Of a DNA stretch of 64,000 bases, positions 41,562 through 51,892 are shown piece by piece (positions within the stretch are counted from its first letter, which is position 1; the number at the start of each line of letters is the position of its first letter). Source of the stretch: an uncultured Rubripirellula sp. (GTDB taxonomy: Bacteria > Planctomycetota > Planctomycetia > Pirellulales > Pirellulaceae); assembly GCA_938045805.1 (NCBI GenBank), contig CALIBL010000006.1:1-64000 (forward strand). The letters are read 5' to 3'. Under the pieces are notes generated by a model, which saw nothing but the letters and a program-made list of their open reading frames with translations, was not told the origin of the DNA and did not search any database. Made by a program: the position numbers and the translations under genes.

Positions 41562-42839
41562 ATGACCAAACGCTTACGCCCACTCGCCCTTCTGACCATA
41601 TCGTGGTCAATCTTTCTCGGTCCATCTGTCGCTTACTCGCAACGGACCAACGGTCTCCGCAAGGTTTCTACATCGGCGAACCCCGTATCGGTAAACGCGA
41701 TATCACCGATAGATTCTTCAGAACAGGATGATCCAGAGGTTGCCGCTTCAACCACAGACGAAGTTCAACCACGCGGCAACTCACCCCAACCAAACTCCCT
41801 TGAGGAAAAGCGCCTCGCAGAACCACGAGCGGTTCTTGTCTCTCCAAACCATATAGACCCAAACCGTTTAATGCTTTTTGGAAAGCAAGGAATCAATACG
41901 GTTGTCCTGTTGATCGACCCCACAAAACCTGACTCACTGATCGATATCCGGAAACGGGTTCAATGGGTTCGTGAATCGAATCTTGCTGTCGGTTATTGGC
42001 TCGAAGTCGCACGCTCTCCGGAACTAGCCGAGCAGCATCCCGAATGGATGGCGAGCCTGCAAACCCATGACGAATGGAGACGTATGTTCCCCGAAACACT
42101 CACACCGAAACCAGATGAAGTCACCAAAACCTATCCATGGGTTCCAATTCTTTCCCGAGAAACCTTCGTGGCGCAGAAAGATCGCATCATTGCACTTGCT
42201 AAATCGCTTCCTCCCGGCCAGTTGATTTTCCTCAACGACCTTCAGGGCGCACCTTCCGCATGCGGGTGCGGTAATGACCTTTGCCGCTGGACAAGTGACT
42301 ATGGTGAACGACGCACCACGATTCCGCTGGACGATCATGCCGCCGCGAATTTTGTCCTTCGAATCAAACACGCGTTTCCGGATACACTAATCGTTCCTGT
42401 TTGGACCACCGAATGTGAAGAGCAAGACGGGCACCCAAATGGACAATGTGCGGGAGTCGGATGTTTCAAAGGTATTTGCTGGAAGGCGTACACCAAACAA
42501 CTCATGCCTGTAAGTGATGTATGCGACGTGATCGGATTGCTGGCCTTGGAAAATACGTTTAAGCGGCAACCACCAGAAAAGCAAAACCATTCATCTTGGC
42601 TGGCCTATGCGACAAACACCTTCCAAACCATGCCTGCTCTCAACAAAGGTTCTTCGATTCCGAAGGAACGTCTAATCACGGTGATCGAAGGATACCAAAC
42701 GCAAGACCAAGACCTCTCCCGAAAAGCTCAAATCTGCCAAGAACTCGGTGTGGCAGGTTACGTCATTGCACTGGATAAAATCGACCAGTCGTGGTCGCCA
42801 AAGATCGTTCGATGGAAAGAAAGCACGTCGATTCCCTAA
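41562..42839 (+). CDS. Hypothetical secreted TIM-barrel-like protein with Cys-rich inserts
   Basis: ORF directly downstream of the DUF3179 gene; signal peptide; INTVVLLIDP..., ACGCGNDLCRW, CAGVGCFKGICW. Confidence 0.65.
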   Translation: MTKRLRPLALLTISWSIFLGPSVAYSQRTNGLRKVSTSANPVSVNAISPIDSSEQDDPEVAASTTDEVQPRGNSPQPNSLEEKRLAEPRAVLVSPNHIDPNRLMLFGKQGINTVVLLIDPTKPDSLIDIRKRVQWVRESNLAVGYWLEVARSPELAEQHPEWMASLQTHDEWRRMFPETLTPKPDEVTKTYPWVPILSRETFVAQKDRIIALAKSLPPGQLIFLNDLQGAPSACGCGNDLCRWTSDYGERRTTIPLDDHAAANFVLRIKHAFPDTLIVPVWTTECEEQDGHPNGQCAGVGCFKGICWKAYTKQLMPVSDVCDVIGLLALENTFKRQPPEKQNHSSWLAYATNTFQTMPALNKGSSIPKERLITVIEGYQTQDQDLSRKAQICQELGVAGYVIALDKIDQSWSPKIVRWKESTSIP

Positions 42840-42983
42840 ATGGTAAAACCTAGATGAAGCACCCCATTTGGTTGCATGAGAGTTGGACTCGATCTAGCGA
42901 CGTAATGAGACTCCCCGATCCTTCTGCCAGCAGAACTTTAATCTGCGGAACAGACTAACGCCGAGCATTCTCGAGCGAATAAG

Positions 42984-44222
42984 TTAGTGAATGCAGTAAA
43001 GTGTCGACCGACTCCTCAAGATCAGAGTGTTTCCGACCACAGCTGGCGAAGCCATGTAACCATCGCCAAGTTGAGTCGTGGAGACCGGGCGGAATTCATC
43101 GCCCGGAGTAAACACTGTGATCTCCCCATCCATCCCAAAGCAGTAAATCTTCCCACCAGCATAGATGGGAGACGCCGCGTACTTTCCATCGATGCGAGTC
43201 TGCCAGAACACCTCGCCCGACTTTGAGTCACGACAGGTAACAATTCCGTCGTCACTGTTCATGTAGAGTTTCCCGTCAATCACCAACGCTGATGACTTTT
43301 TGGCGACTGCCCGCTCAGCGCTCCACGCGACATGACTCTCAGTCACGTCTCCGGCCCCTTCCGGACTGACAGCCACCATCGCGCCCATGCCATTGCTGAT
43401 GAATACCAGCCCATCTCGAAAGATCGGACGAGCTGACGCATTCATCCCCTGATGATAGACGGTCCAAATCGGTTCACCTGAATCAATATCGTAAGCGACT
43501 GTCGCAATCGCACTGGGATACACAAGAATGGATTGCTGGTTGACGTCGATCACGCTGGCAGTCCCGTATGCCTTTTTGAGGTCACCATTGTCTGTACCGT
43601 ACTCAATTTCACGGTCGCGTTTCCAAACGGTTTTGCCGGTCGCCTTATCAAGGGCAACAACATACTGAACGTCGAATCCGTCATAGGCCACGAACAGTTT
43701 CCCATCACGTAGAATTGGCGAGGAAGCGGGCCCACGATGATGGTCGCAAACAAAATCACGCCGTTCCCAGATCACATCGAATGATCGAGTATCAAGGCAA
43801 GCGGTAAGGTAGCTTCCAAAATGCACATACACGCGTCCCTCTTCAATTACAGGAGTCGGTGAGGCGTAACTATTCATCGGATGGCAAAATGCCGGCTCAT
43901 CATTCTTGACGAGGACCCTGTCAAGCAGAACCTTTCCATCAGTCTTACGAACGCACAAAACGGACATCTCAGTTCCGTCTTCTTTGGCCGTGGTTAACCA
44001 GATTTGATCACCCCAAACGACCGGAGAGGACCAACCCTTGCCGTGAATTGGAACCTTCCAAGCAACTGATTCCTCTGTGATCTCAGACGGCAAAAGGGAC
44101 TCACTTGCCTGTCCATCACCCGTTGGCCCGCGAAACTCCGGCCAATTCTCCGCCGCTGCCACCTGCATCACAACGGGAAAAAAAATGGACGCGAGTGAAA
44201 GCAAAATCTGGTGGAACCGCAT
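42984..44222 (-). CDS. PQQ-like beta-propeller outer-membrane/periplasmic protein
   Basis: AENWPEFRGPTGDGQASES...WKVPIHGKGWSSPVVWGDQIWLTTA; repeated PQQ-like blades. Confidence 0.9.
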   Translation of the reverse strand: MRFHQILLSLASIFFPVVMQVAAAENWPEFRGPTGDGQASESLLPSEITEESVAWKVPIHGKGWSSPVVWGDQIWLTTAKEDGTEMSVLCVRKTDGKVLLDRVLVKNDEPAFCHPMNSYASPTPVIEEGRVYVHFGSYLTACLDTRSFDVIWERRDFVCDHHRGPASSPILRDGKLFVAYDGFDVQYVVALDKATGKTVWKRDREIEYGTDNGDLKKAYGTASVIDVNQQSILVYPSAIATVAYDIDSGEPIWTVYHQGMNASARPIFRDGLVFISNGMGAMVAVSPEGAGDVTESHVAWSAERAVAKKSSALVIDGKLYMNSDDGIVTCRDSKSGEVFWQTRIDGKYAASPIYAGGKIYCFGMDGEITVFTPGDEFRPVSTTQLGDGYMASPAVVGNTLILRSRSTLYCIH

Positions 44223-44337
44223 GTCATTCGACCTTGAAAAACCTACAAACTAACCCGCCAAATGCAGTCCTTCGGCTTGACCTATTGGCCACAATTATCG
44301 CCGTAGGACAAATGATCACGCATGTTGATCAATCGCC

Positions 44338-44865
44338 TCACTTTTTCGCAATTCCCAGTGCGGCGAGTTTTGCCGCAATGTCCTTGCCGTGCGTTGTTGT
44401 TTTGACGGATCGGTCAATGAAAAGCACTTTTCCGTCTAAGCCAACATAATATGTCCAGCGATTCGTAAAGCCTCGATCGTTTAAAACGCCCAGCTTTCCC
44501 GATAGATCTTTCTTCGGATCGCTGAGGATCGGATAGTCCAAATCCAAGCTGGTGGCAAAATCGGTGTTTTTCCCAACCGGATCGACACTCGCTGTGAAGT
44601 ATGCAACGTCATACGCTCGCAATTCCCCACCGAACTCCCGCATCGATTTACATTCTTTTGTGCATCCACCAGTAAACGCCTTGGGAAACCATGCAATCAC
44701 ATAGGCTCGCTTTCCCTCAAGGTCTGCTGAACGATACGTCACACCGTCACTGCCAACCAATTCGAAGGCCGGCATCTTATCGCCCACCTTCACTTCGGCC
44801 TGCATCGCCGATGGCTGAGCGAAAAAGACAACGAATGTAGCAGCGATCAAAATCAAACGATTCAT
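44338..44865 (-). CDS. Peroxiredoxin (AhpC/TSA family, secreted, Cys-based)
   Basis: KVGDKMPAFELVGSDGVTYRSADLEGKRAYVIAWFPKAFTGGCTKECKSMRE. Confidence 0.92.
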   Translation of the reverse strand: MNRLILIAATFVVFFAQPSAMQAEVKVGDKMPAFELVGSDGVTYRSADLEGKRAYVIAWFPKAFTGGCTKECKSMREFGGELRAYDVAYFTASVDPVGKNTDFATSLDLDYPILSDPKKDLSGKLGVLNDRGFTNRWTYYVGLDGKVLFIDRSVKTTTHGKDIAAKLAALGIAKK

Positions 44866-44979
44866 CTAATTCAAGCTCCTGTGAAAGTTCAAATCATTGA
44901 CCACTGCAATCTCGTCGCCAAAGCCGGTCGCAGTGAGCTAAGTGTCCAAAACCATTGTTTCAACGGATGTTCCGATGAA

Positions 44980-45912
44980 TCAGCCCAACTGATCCAAATG
45001 TGCCTTGCTCTGCTGGATACTCTTGATCGGATGCGGTGAATGATCCTGTTCGACATGGCAGTGTTCCACTTCAGCGGCCAACGCGGCCTCGAGAATCGGA
45101 ACCATGGGAATCTTACCGTCTCCCAATTCCTCAAAAGCATCCTGAGGAACCGAGCCGAAGTTAGGCGTCTTCTCGGACTTACCGAGGTCTTTGAGGTGCA
45201 ACTGAGAAACTCGCCCTTTTAAACTCCGAACCAGACCAGCGGCGTCGCGACCGCCAACCTCGACCCAAAACACATCGACTTCAAACTTCATTTTTTCGGA
45301 GAAACGCTCGATCATGACGTCATATCCGCATTTCCCACCATCCTTAGGCTCAAATTCAAACGCATGATTATGATAAGCAAGTTGGATCCCATGCTTCGCA
45401 GCTTTCTCTGCAGCCTCATTGAACCGATCGGCGAGCATTCGGTAATCGTCCAAGGTCTCTCGAACTTCTCCCTGTAGGTAGGGAATCACAAGATGGGATA
45501 AACCGTGTGCCTTGGCCGAATCAAGAATGCTGTCAAAAGATGGAACGTCTTTGCGACTTGGATCAACCACTGAATCCCAGGCAAAATGACTGGAATTCAC
45601 CTGCATTCCGCACTTCTTTGCTTCAGCGATCATTTCATCGGCGTTGGGGAACCCGTACGGCTCTACCTGCTTATAACCTGCCTCGGCTACCGCTTGAATC
45701 GTTGACTTCACGTCCTTGCCGATTTCATTCCGGAGCGTATAGAGCTGAATTCCAATTTGCGAACGATAACGCTCCACTGCCGCGTGATTCACTGTACTCT
45801 CCGATGCCTTTTCGAGTGCTTGAAGGTAAGCTCCCTTCGATGCAGCTAAAGTGGCCGCAAGTCCAACACCAGCCCTTAAGCAATCACGTCTTTGCATCAC
45901 CAAACCTTTCAT
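44980..45912 (-). CDS. Sugar-phosphate isomerase/epimerase family TIM-barrel protein (secreted)
   Basis: IGIQLYTLRNEIGKDVKSTIQAVAEAGYKQVEPYGF; AYHNHAFEF; VDVFWVEVGGRD. Confidence 0.88.
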   Translation of the reverse strand: MKGLVMQRRDCLRAGVGLAATLAASKGAYLQALEKASESTVNHAAVERYRSQIGIQLYTLRNEIGKDVKSTIQAVAEAGYKQVEPYGFPNADEMIAEAKKCGMQVNSSHFAWDSVVDPSRKDVPSFDSILDSAKAHGLSHLVIPYLQGEVRETLDDYRMLADRFNEAAEKAAKHGIQLAYHNHAFEFEPKDGGKCGYDVMIERFSEKMKFEVDVFWVEVGGRDAAGLVRSLKGRVSQLHLKDLGKSEKTPNFGSVPQDAFEELGDGKIPMVPILEAALAAEVEHCHVEQDHSPHPIKSIQQSKAHLDQLG

Positions 45913-46079
45913 CCTTTTATCGAATTCGCTAAAAACTCCTAGGCTCCGAAGTATACCAGATGGAACCCACAGAACGTCAACAATCGAGTCACAAATGTCG
46001 GTCCACCCGTATCGTACAGTGCCGCTAGGGGACGCTTAAACGGACTCAATTTTTCACCTAACTCAACGGTCAGTTCGGC

Positions 46080-47300
46080 TTGCTCCAGAAGAAAACCTTA
46101 TCGTTCCCACACCACATCCTGAGCGGAACCGAACCCGCTGGCGTTGCGAGAATTCAATCACCCCAACTTTATCAAGCCTTGGCGAGTTCCTCCGCCGACG
46201 TCGTCGCGGGGCTACAGAAACGCGGCGTTGCCAAAATCCTGTATATCCATGGCACTTTTGCTGGGAACGATCTCACTGGTCTAGCTCGTAACCTAGGTCG
46301 CCTCTCACCGTCGCTGACACGGCAATTGCGAATCGACCAGACAATCAAAGAGTGGTCAAAACGGAGCGTTGACAGCCTCTCTGGATCACAGGGAAACTTT
46401 CCTGAAGCCTACGTAACTCAAGTCAACCAATTTCTCCAATCGGGTCAGTCCGACTCCAACATTGGCTCAATCGAAGCAAGTCGCTTTGCTTGGTCTGGGG
46501 AGAATCATCACCTGGGTCGGCTGCATGGATCGCTCAGCCTGCACCAAACCTTACGAGATTTAAAAAGCCAGTTGCAGGAGAATCAGCGAATTCTAATCTT
46601 CTCGCACAGTCATGGCGGTAACCTGTTGGCATTGCTAACGCTCCTCGCCGAATCCAACGCCAAGGTGAAACGCAAACTACTTCGGCATCTGTCGATCTCC
46701 ACACCGGTTGCCCCACCCACCGCAGTGAGTCCACATTTGGGCGATTCACAGAACCCAAACGCGGTGAACGATCTAGCAACCCTCCTCAACCATTGCTCAG
46801 ACCTTCCAAACCTTGACGTCATCACGCTAGGAACTCCACTTAGGTATCGCTGGTCATCGCATCCGCAAAGAAAGATCCTACACCTCATTAATCATCAGGT
46901 GGTCGACCCCAAACAACCGACACGAACTGCATTCCCTAGCCTGTTGAAGCCGCTCGACCTACGCACTCTTGGGGATTTGATCCAACAGCTGGGTATAGGC
47001 GGTTCCGATTTCATTCCGGCAATGCTGACCCCGACAGAGATCAAACAGGAGAAAAAACTCGCCAAGATTCTCGAGTCATCCGTTCGTCGCAAAGATTACT
47101 TTAAGAAGCTTTCGTTGGGTCGTCGGGAGTCGCGTGACGGCGAATCAATTTTGATGGACTACACGCAAATCGAACCACTCGAATCTCAGAAACTGCTCGG
47201 GCACGCCGTGTACACACTTGATCGACTCATTCCTTTCCACCTTGCTCTGGCGTCGCGAGAACTGAATCAAGATCAGCAAAGCGAATTCACCACCGACTAA
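46080..47300 (+). CDS. Uncharacterised alpha/beta-hydrolase-like protein
   Basis: ILYIHGTFAGNDLTGLARNLGRLSPSL and RILIFSHSHGGNLLALL (GxSxG-like SHSHGG). Confidence 0.65.
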   Translation: MLQKKTLSFPHHILSGTEPAGVARIQSPQLYQALASSSADVVAGLQKRGVAKILYIHGTFAGNDLTGLARNLGRLSPSLTRQLRIDQTIKEWSKRSVDSLSGSQGNFPEAYVTQVNQFLQSGQSDSNIGSIEASRFAWSGENHHLGRLHGSLSLHQTLRDLKSQLQENQRILIFSHSHGGNLLALLTLLAESNAKVKRKLLRHLSISTPVAPPTAVSPHLGDSQNPNAVNDLATLLNHCSDLPNLDVITLGTPLRYRWSSHPQRKILHLINHQVVDPKQPTRTAFPSLLKPLDLRTLGDLIQQLGIGGSDFIPAMLTPTEIKQEKKLAKILESSVRRKDYFKKLSLGRRESRDGESILMDYTQIEPLESQKLLGHAVYTLDRLIPFHLALASRELNQDQQSEFTTD

Positions 47301-48977
47301 TTAGAGATCGTACTCCGCTGTGAGTTGCTCACGAAAGATCTTGCTGTTGTGACGAATGTCAACGGGCAGTGGTTCGGTACGGATCTCAACTCGCTTGATG
47401 CGGCGCGTGATCGGGTTCCGTTCAGCGAGCGCGAGCAGTTCATTGGCAAGCGACTCCCGATCTTCTGGGCTTGAATCAGCGAACTCGGGGTGCAATTCGA
47501 CGAGAATTACTGGTACCTGTTGTCCCTTTTGCCCAAGTCCAATCAGGGCCGATCGATAAACTTTTGGATGTGAATTAAAAATCGCCTCGCACGGAATGGT
47601 GTAGAGCGTGCGTTCGGGCGTCACCACACGATGAGCTTTTCGCCCACAAAACCAAAAACGATCTCTTGCATCCAAATAACCCACGTCACCCATCCGATGC
47701 CAAACTCGATCCCCATCGGACACTTTGTGTAGTTCATTCTGATCGGAACGAACCACATATTTCTTGGTGACCATAGGGCCGGTGACCATCAATTCTCCGA
47801 TCCTTCCCCTCGGTAATTCAGTGGTTTGTCGAATGTCGGTGATTGGCTCGTCCGAAATCTCGATCACTCGCCAATCGGCACCTTCGAATCGACTTCCGAC
47901 ACAGGTGCCTTTTCCCTTCGATGAGGCAGGTCCCGTTTCACTAATAATTTCACGCGACTCAATCGAGGCGATAGGCAACGCTTCCGTTGCACCATACGGA
48001 GTGACAATCTCAGCGTCTTCGTGTACCAATTTTCGCAGTCGCTCAAGTGTCTCGGCCGGAACAGGCGCTCCTGCAGAGAGAATTCTTTTCAAGGTCGGAA
48101 ACGGGCGTTCCGCATCAGTGGCTTCGGCCCAACGCACAACACGATTCCAGAGGGCAGGTGAACCAAAAGCCTGATCGATCTCCCATTGATTCACAGCTTC
48201 AATCAATCGCTGAGGGTTAACTTCGGCGGGACGGGTCGGATCCATATCAGGAATGATGGTCGTCACCCCCATCACCGCATCGAATAAACCAAATAGTGGA
48301 AAACACGCCAAATCTTTTGATCCGCGATGGATGTCATATCGTTCACGAATGCGATCGATTTGCGAATGGAAAGTCCCGTGGGTGTAGAGCACGCCTTTGG
48401 GAGGCCCCGTACTACCGGTGGTGAAAATCACCGCGGCGGGATCATCCATCTCGCGGTGGATCACCGCGTTTGCAGTACCCTCACCGCTGCCCATCGCGAG
48501 AATCTGGTTCAGTGTCCTGCCGCCCCAAAACCAACGGCGTCCCACCGTCACATTCCACCTAGCGGATGGAAAACGCTTTCGCAACAGCGTTCGAATCGCT
48601 TGAGCCTTGGGTATCCCAACGAACCCATCCGGCTCACTCTCGCTCAAACAACGAACAAGGTGTCGCCTCCCCATGCCGGGATCAATTAATACCACCACAA
48701 CACCAGCCTTCAGCAGCGCAAAAACCAGCTCAATAAATTGCCCACTGAACGGAACGAGCATCACTAGCCGCATCCCCGGCTTGATCCCCCAAGCGGCCAG
48801 CCCTCGTGCGATCTCATCACTTCGACGGTCAAGTGCATCGAACGTCGTTGCGCGATAACTTCTGGTTCCATCTATCTGAACTGCGCCGCAGGGTTCCGCA
48901 ATCGCTATTGCACTGGGCATTAGCGAAGCAACCGTTTTGAGCCTTGCAGCAACGTTTGGTTGGAAAGTCTTACTCAT
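47301..48977 (-). CDS. AMP-dependent ligase, OleC-like (fatty-acyl ligase / beta-lactone synthetase family)
   Basis: AVIFTTGSTGPPKGVLYTHGTFHSQIDRI; LVPFSGQFIELVFALLKAGVVVVLIDPGMGRRHLVRCLSESEPDGFVGIPKAQ resembles the OleC N-terminal region. Confidence 0.8.
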   Translation of the reverse strand: MSKTFQPNVAARLKTVASLMPSAIAIAEPCGAVQIDGTRSYRATTFDALDRRSDEIARGLAAWGIKPGMRLVMLVPFSGQFIELVFALLKAGVVVVLIDPGMGRRHLVRCLSESEPDGFVGIPKAQAIRTLLRKRFPSARWNVTVGRRWFWGGRTLNQILAMGSGEGTANAVIHREMDDPAAVIFTTGSTGPPKGVLYTHGTFHSQIDRIRERYDIHRGSKDLACFPLFGLFDAVMGVTTIIPDMDPTRPAEVNPQRLIEAVNQWEIDQAFGSPALWNRVVRWAEATDAERPFPTLKRILSAGAPVPAETLERLRKLVHEDAEIVTPYGATEALPIASIESREIISETGPASSKGKGTCVGSRFEGADWRVIEISDEPITDIRQTTELPRGRIGELMVTGPMVTKKYVVRSDQNELHKVSDGDRVWHRMGDVGYLDARDRFWFCGRKAHRVVTPERTLYTIPCEAIFNSHPKVYRSALIGLGQKGQQVPVILVELHPEFADSSPEDRESLANELLALAERNPITRRIKRVEIRTEPLPVDIRHNSKIFREQLTAEYDL

Positions 48978-49951
48978 CTGTGTGACCTCGACTCCGCTGC
49001 GGCTACAAGGGATGCAACAATTTTGTCCGCGATCGAGTACGGCACAACGCTCTGAGCGCCCTTCCAGCCGGGTATTGCATTGACCTCAATGACGCAAGGC
49101 GTACCAACACTAGTCTCCAGTACGTCAACGGCGGCATAGGTCAGGTTGAGGCTTTCGCAAATGCTGGCCGCCATAAGTCTCTCGTCTTCGCTGACGCTGA
49201 ACCGCTCCGAAACACCGCCGCCAGAAACATTGGTTCGAAAATCGCTCGGATTGTGTCGGCGCAACCCAATGATCTCATCTCCAATCACCAACAACCGCCG
49301 ATCGATTCCACCGGGTGGTTTGAACTGCTGGATATAAAATGCCGCTCCGACTTGATCCAATGACGCAAAAACATACCAAGCAAGTTCTGCATCGCGGATT
49401 CTCATCACACCACGCCCCTCACCCCCAAAAATCGGTTTCACGACACAATCACCACCCAGTGATTTGAACGCGTCGAGTGCTTCGGACCTCGACTGAACGA
49501 CGATCGTATCGGGAACGGGATAACCCAAGGCTGAAACCCGACTCAATGTGGCGAACTTATCGATTGCTAGTTCTAGTGAACGAGGTGGATTAAGTACCAA
49601 CGGATGCTGACAACTGACGGTCGATCCATCCGGTGTGATACCATCCCGCATCGCATCAGGCCTCAATTCCAAACTTCCACATGCCTGGTCGTGTATCTCA
49701 TGCAACATCGCGAGTCGAAACGTTACCTGCTCGAACGAACCAGCGGGCATGGTACGAGTCAGGATGACGTCATGGTCGTTGACCGGCCCCGTCTCACACT
49801 GAACCTCAAGTCTTCCGTCAACGATGAGCGACCTCATCGACTCGTAACTCGCACAATGAAAGACAACTGACAAGCGCTGACACGCCTTCTCAAGTTCCGT
49901 GGCGTGCCAACCACTTCCCGCGCCAAGACATAAAATACTCAGCTGATTCAT
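48974..49951 (-). CDS. RimK-like ATP-grasp ligase (mch-linked; candidate H4MPT-associated glutamate ligase)
   Basis: CVVKPIFGGEGRGVMRIRD; CVIEVNAIPGWKG; 4-bp ATGA overlap with mch. Confidence 0.8.
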   Translation of the reverse strand: MNQLSILCLGAGSGWHATELEKACQRLSVVFHCASYESMRSLIVDGRLEVQCETGPVNDHDVILTRTMPAGSFEQVTFRLAMLHEIHDQACGSLELRPDAMRDGITPDGSTVSCQHPLVLNPPRSLELAIDKFATLSRVSALGYPVPDTIVVQSRSEALDAFKSLGGDCVVKPIFGGEGRGVMRIRDAELAWYVFASLDQVGAAFYIQQFKPPGGIDRRLLVIGDEIIGLRRHNPSDFRTNVSGGGVSERFSVSEDERLMAASICESLNLTYAAVDVLETSVGTPCVIEVNAIPGWKGAQSVVPYSIADKIVASLVAAAESRSHR

Positions 49952-50895
49952 ACCGAAAAAGACTCTGTGAGAACCCTTAAGTCCAATTGCCCTGAGTCAA
50001 ATGTTTTTCCGCTACGCAGGTTATGAACCGTAACTCTCGCAGGACTGAACAGCAACGGATCGACCTGATAGAAGTCGTAGTTGTAACCTTTGAAGATTTT
50101 CGCAAATGGCTGACCGTAATCTGGTGACGCGCCCGCTGGTACGCGGTCTATCACATCGTCAATCGCTTCGTCATCGTGATCGACCCATAGGGTGACTGTC
50201 GCCCCGTAAAGCATTGCGTCATTGGTCCGCCCGATCCCATCAACAAAATCACCTCGTTTTGCGGGGGGCGGCAACGGTGCAATCCCTGTCGCAGAGACAA
50301 TGGTACCCACATCAAAATGAAGTTCATGCAGTTTATGCATCGCCGTTTCCACACTGCGAGCGACCACCTGAACACTACCGGCAATCGAAGTCGCCGGGGC
50401 CACCGCAAGCTTGACACCACTTCGATCAACACGGCAATCGGTCGCAATCTTGTCGAGAGCAGATTCGTTGGGCAGCACCTCAGTCTCTAAAACTCCCACA
50501 ACCTTCGAAACACGCTCAGAGAGCTTTAACGCCTCAAGCACCTCCTCGCGACCGCGTGCGAGTCTCATCGGTCCCGAACCCATCGCAAAAAAATCTTCGC
50601 CCTTGATGGGCCAACCAGCGTACTGGCAACCGAGGCAACTCATGATGGGCTGGTCGGTCCTAACCCAAACCCCTTGGTTCACAGCGTATTGACCCGCATC
50701 AAGGGGAACGATCTGGACATCCGCCAGATCCCCCATACACAAACGAGCCAGTGCAAGTCCGGCTTCCAATCCACCGGGACACTCGATCCCAGCATCAAAG
50801 ATCTGCACTCCACTGTGCTCCGTCGATGCACACCCGAGGTACTCGGGGGATTCATAGAGTTGCCGGAACTTGAGATGGGATTGTTGGTTGATCAT
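49948..50895 (-). CDS. mch: Methenyltetrahydromethanopterin cyclohydrolase
   Basis: GVQIFDAGIECPGGLEAGLALARLCMGDLADVQI; MSCLGCQYAGWPIKGEDFFAMGSGPMRL; FAKIFKGYNYDFYQVDPLLFSPA. Confidence 0.95.
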   Translation of the reverse strand: MINQQSHLKFRQLYESPEYLGCASTEHSGVQIFDAGIECPGGLEAGLALARLCMGDLADVQIVPLDAGQYAVNQGVWVRTDQPIMSCLGCQYAGWPIKGEDFFAMGSGPMRLARGREEVLEALKLSERVSKVVGVLETEVLPNESALDKIATDCRVDRSGVKLAVAPATSIAGSVQVVARSVETAMHKLHELHFDVGTIVSATGIAPLPPPAKRGDFVDGIGRTNDAMLYGATVTLWVDHDDEAIDDVIDRVPAGASPDYGQPFAKIFKGYNYDFYQVDPLLFSPARVTVHNLRSGKTFDSGQLDLRVLTESFSV

Positions 50896-51235
50896 GTCTG
50901 AATCGTCTTGAATTCGTCGCTGGTTGTCTAGGCGGTATCGTCACCCCTCAGCCAGCATTCGATGCTGCAACTCACTGGATCACGTGCAAATGGGGAGCGA
51001 CTTAAAGCGAACACGCAAACGCTTTTTCAGCCTACAACCCTCGTCGAGCAATTCAGTGGACAGTGGAACATGATAAGCAATCTCGCGCACCGGCACGGAC
51101 TGGATCGGGACTCGCCTCTCATTTCCCCTCCATGATGTGGAGACAGACCGATGCATGCCCCCTGCCACTTTCAGCCAAAATCGTTCATTATTTTAGATCT
51201 CAGACGATCGTCTCCTGTAATTTCGTGACGTATTT

Positions 51236-51820
51236 ATGTCTCTCAGCATTATCCCGCACCCACATCCGACACTCCGAGTTTGTAGTCGGCCCATCCGAAA
51301 AGTTGATGCACAGCTTCGCAATCTCGTCTCGGAGATGCTCGACCTAATGTACGAAGCTCAAGGCGTTGGGCTCGCTGCTAATCAGGTGAACCTTCCCCTA
51401 AGACTGTTCGTCGCCAACCCCGCTGGTGATCGGGGCGACGGCGAGGAACTCGTTCTAATTAACCCTGAGATCCAATTTCCGAAGGGCAATGAAACCGCGC
51501 AGGAGGGTTGCTTGAGCCTTCCTGGTATCTACGGAAACGTCAAACGACCCAAGAGCATTAAACTTAGTGCCTACGACATCAAGGGAAATTCAATCGAGCG
51601 TGATGTTGATGGTTTCCTCGCTCGCGTCCTCCAGCATGAGAACGATCACCTCAACGGAGTGATGTTTTTCGATCGCATGTCGGCTGAAGCGAAGCGAGAC
51701 ATCGACGACCGAATCACGGAGCTGGAAACTGATTTTCAGAGCAAGCAGGAGACCGGCGGCATCCCCTCCAATACCGAACTCCTCCAACAACTCGAGCCTT
51801 GGTATCAACGCTACTGTTGA
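51236..51820 (+). CDS. def: Peptide deformylase
   Basis: EAQGVGLAANQVNLPLRLFV; QEGCLSLPGIYG; LARVLQHENDHLNGVMFFDR. Confidence 0.96.
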   Translation: MSLSIIPHPHPTLRVCSRPIRKVDAQLRNLVSEMLDLMYEAQGVGLAANQVNLPLRLFVANPAGDRGDGEELVLINPEIQFPKGNETAQEGCLSLPGIYGNVKRPKSIKLSAYDIKGNSIERDVDGFLARVLQHENDHLNGVMFFDRMSAEAKRDIDDRITELETDFQSKQETGGIPSNTELLQQLEPWYQRYC

Positions 51821-51892
51821 CTCGAAGCCCTGATAAGCGACGGTGATGACTAAAGTTCAAAACGTACGAACATTGCTTGGCAAGGAGTTGTT

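Noticed and set aside
51812-51860. Peptide deformylase ends ...RYC then TGA, then LEALISDGDD, a possible Cys-Sec tail
   Set aside because: Short extension, no SECIS-like hairpin at the right spacing, and the Def domain is already complete.
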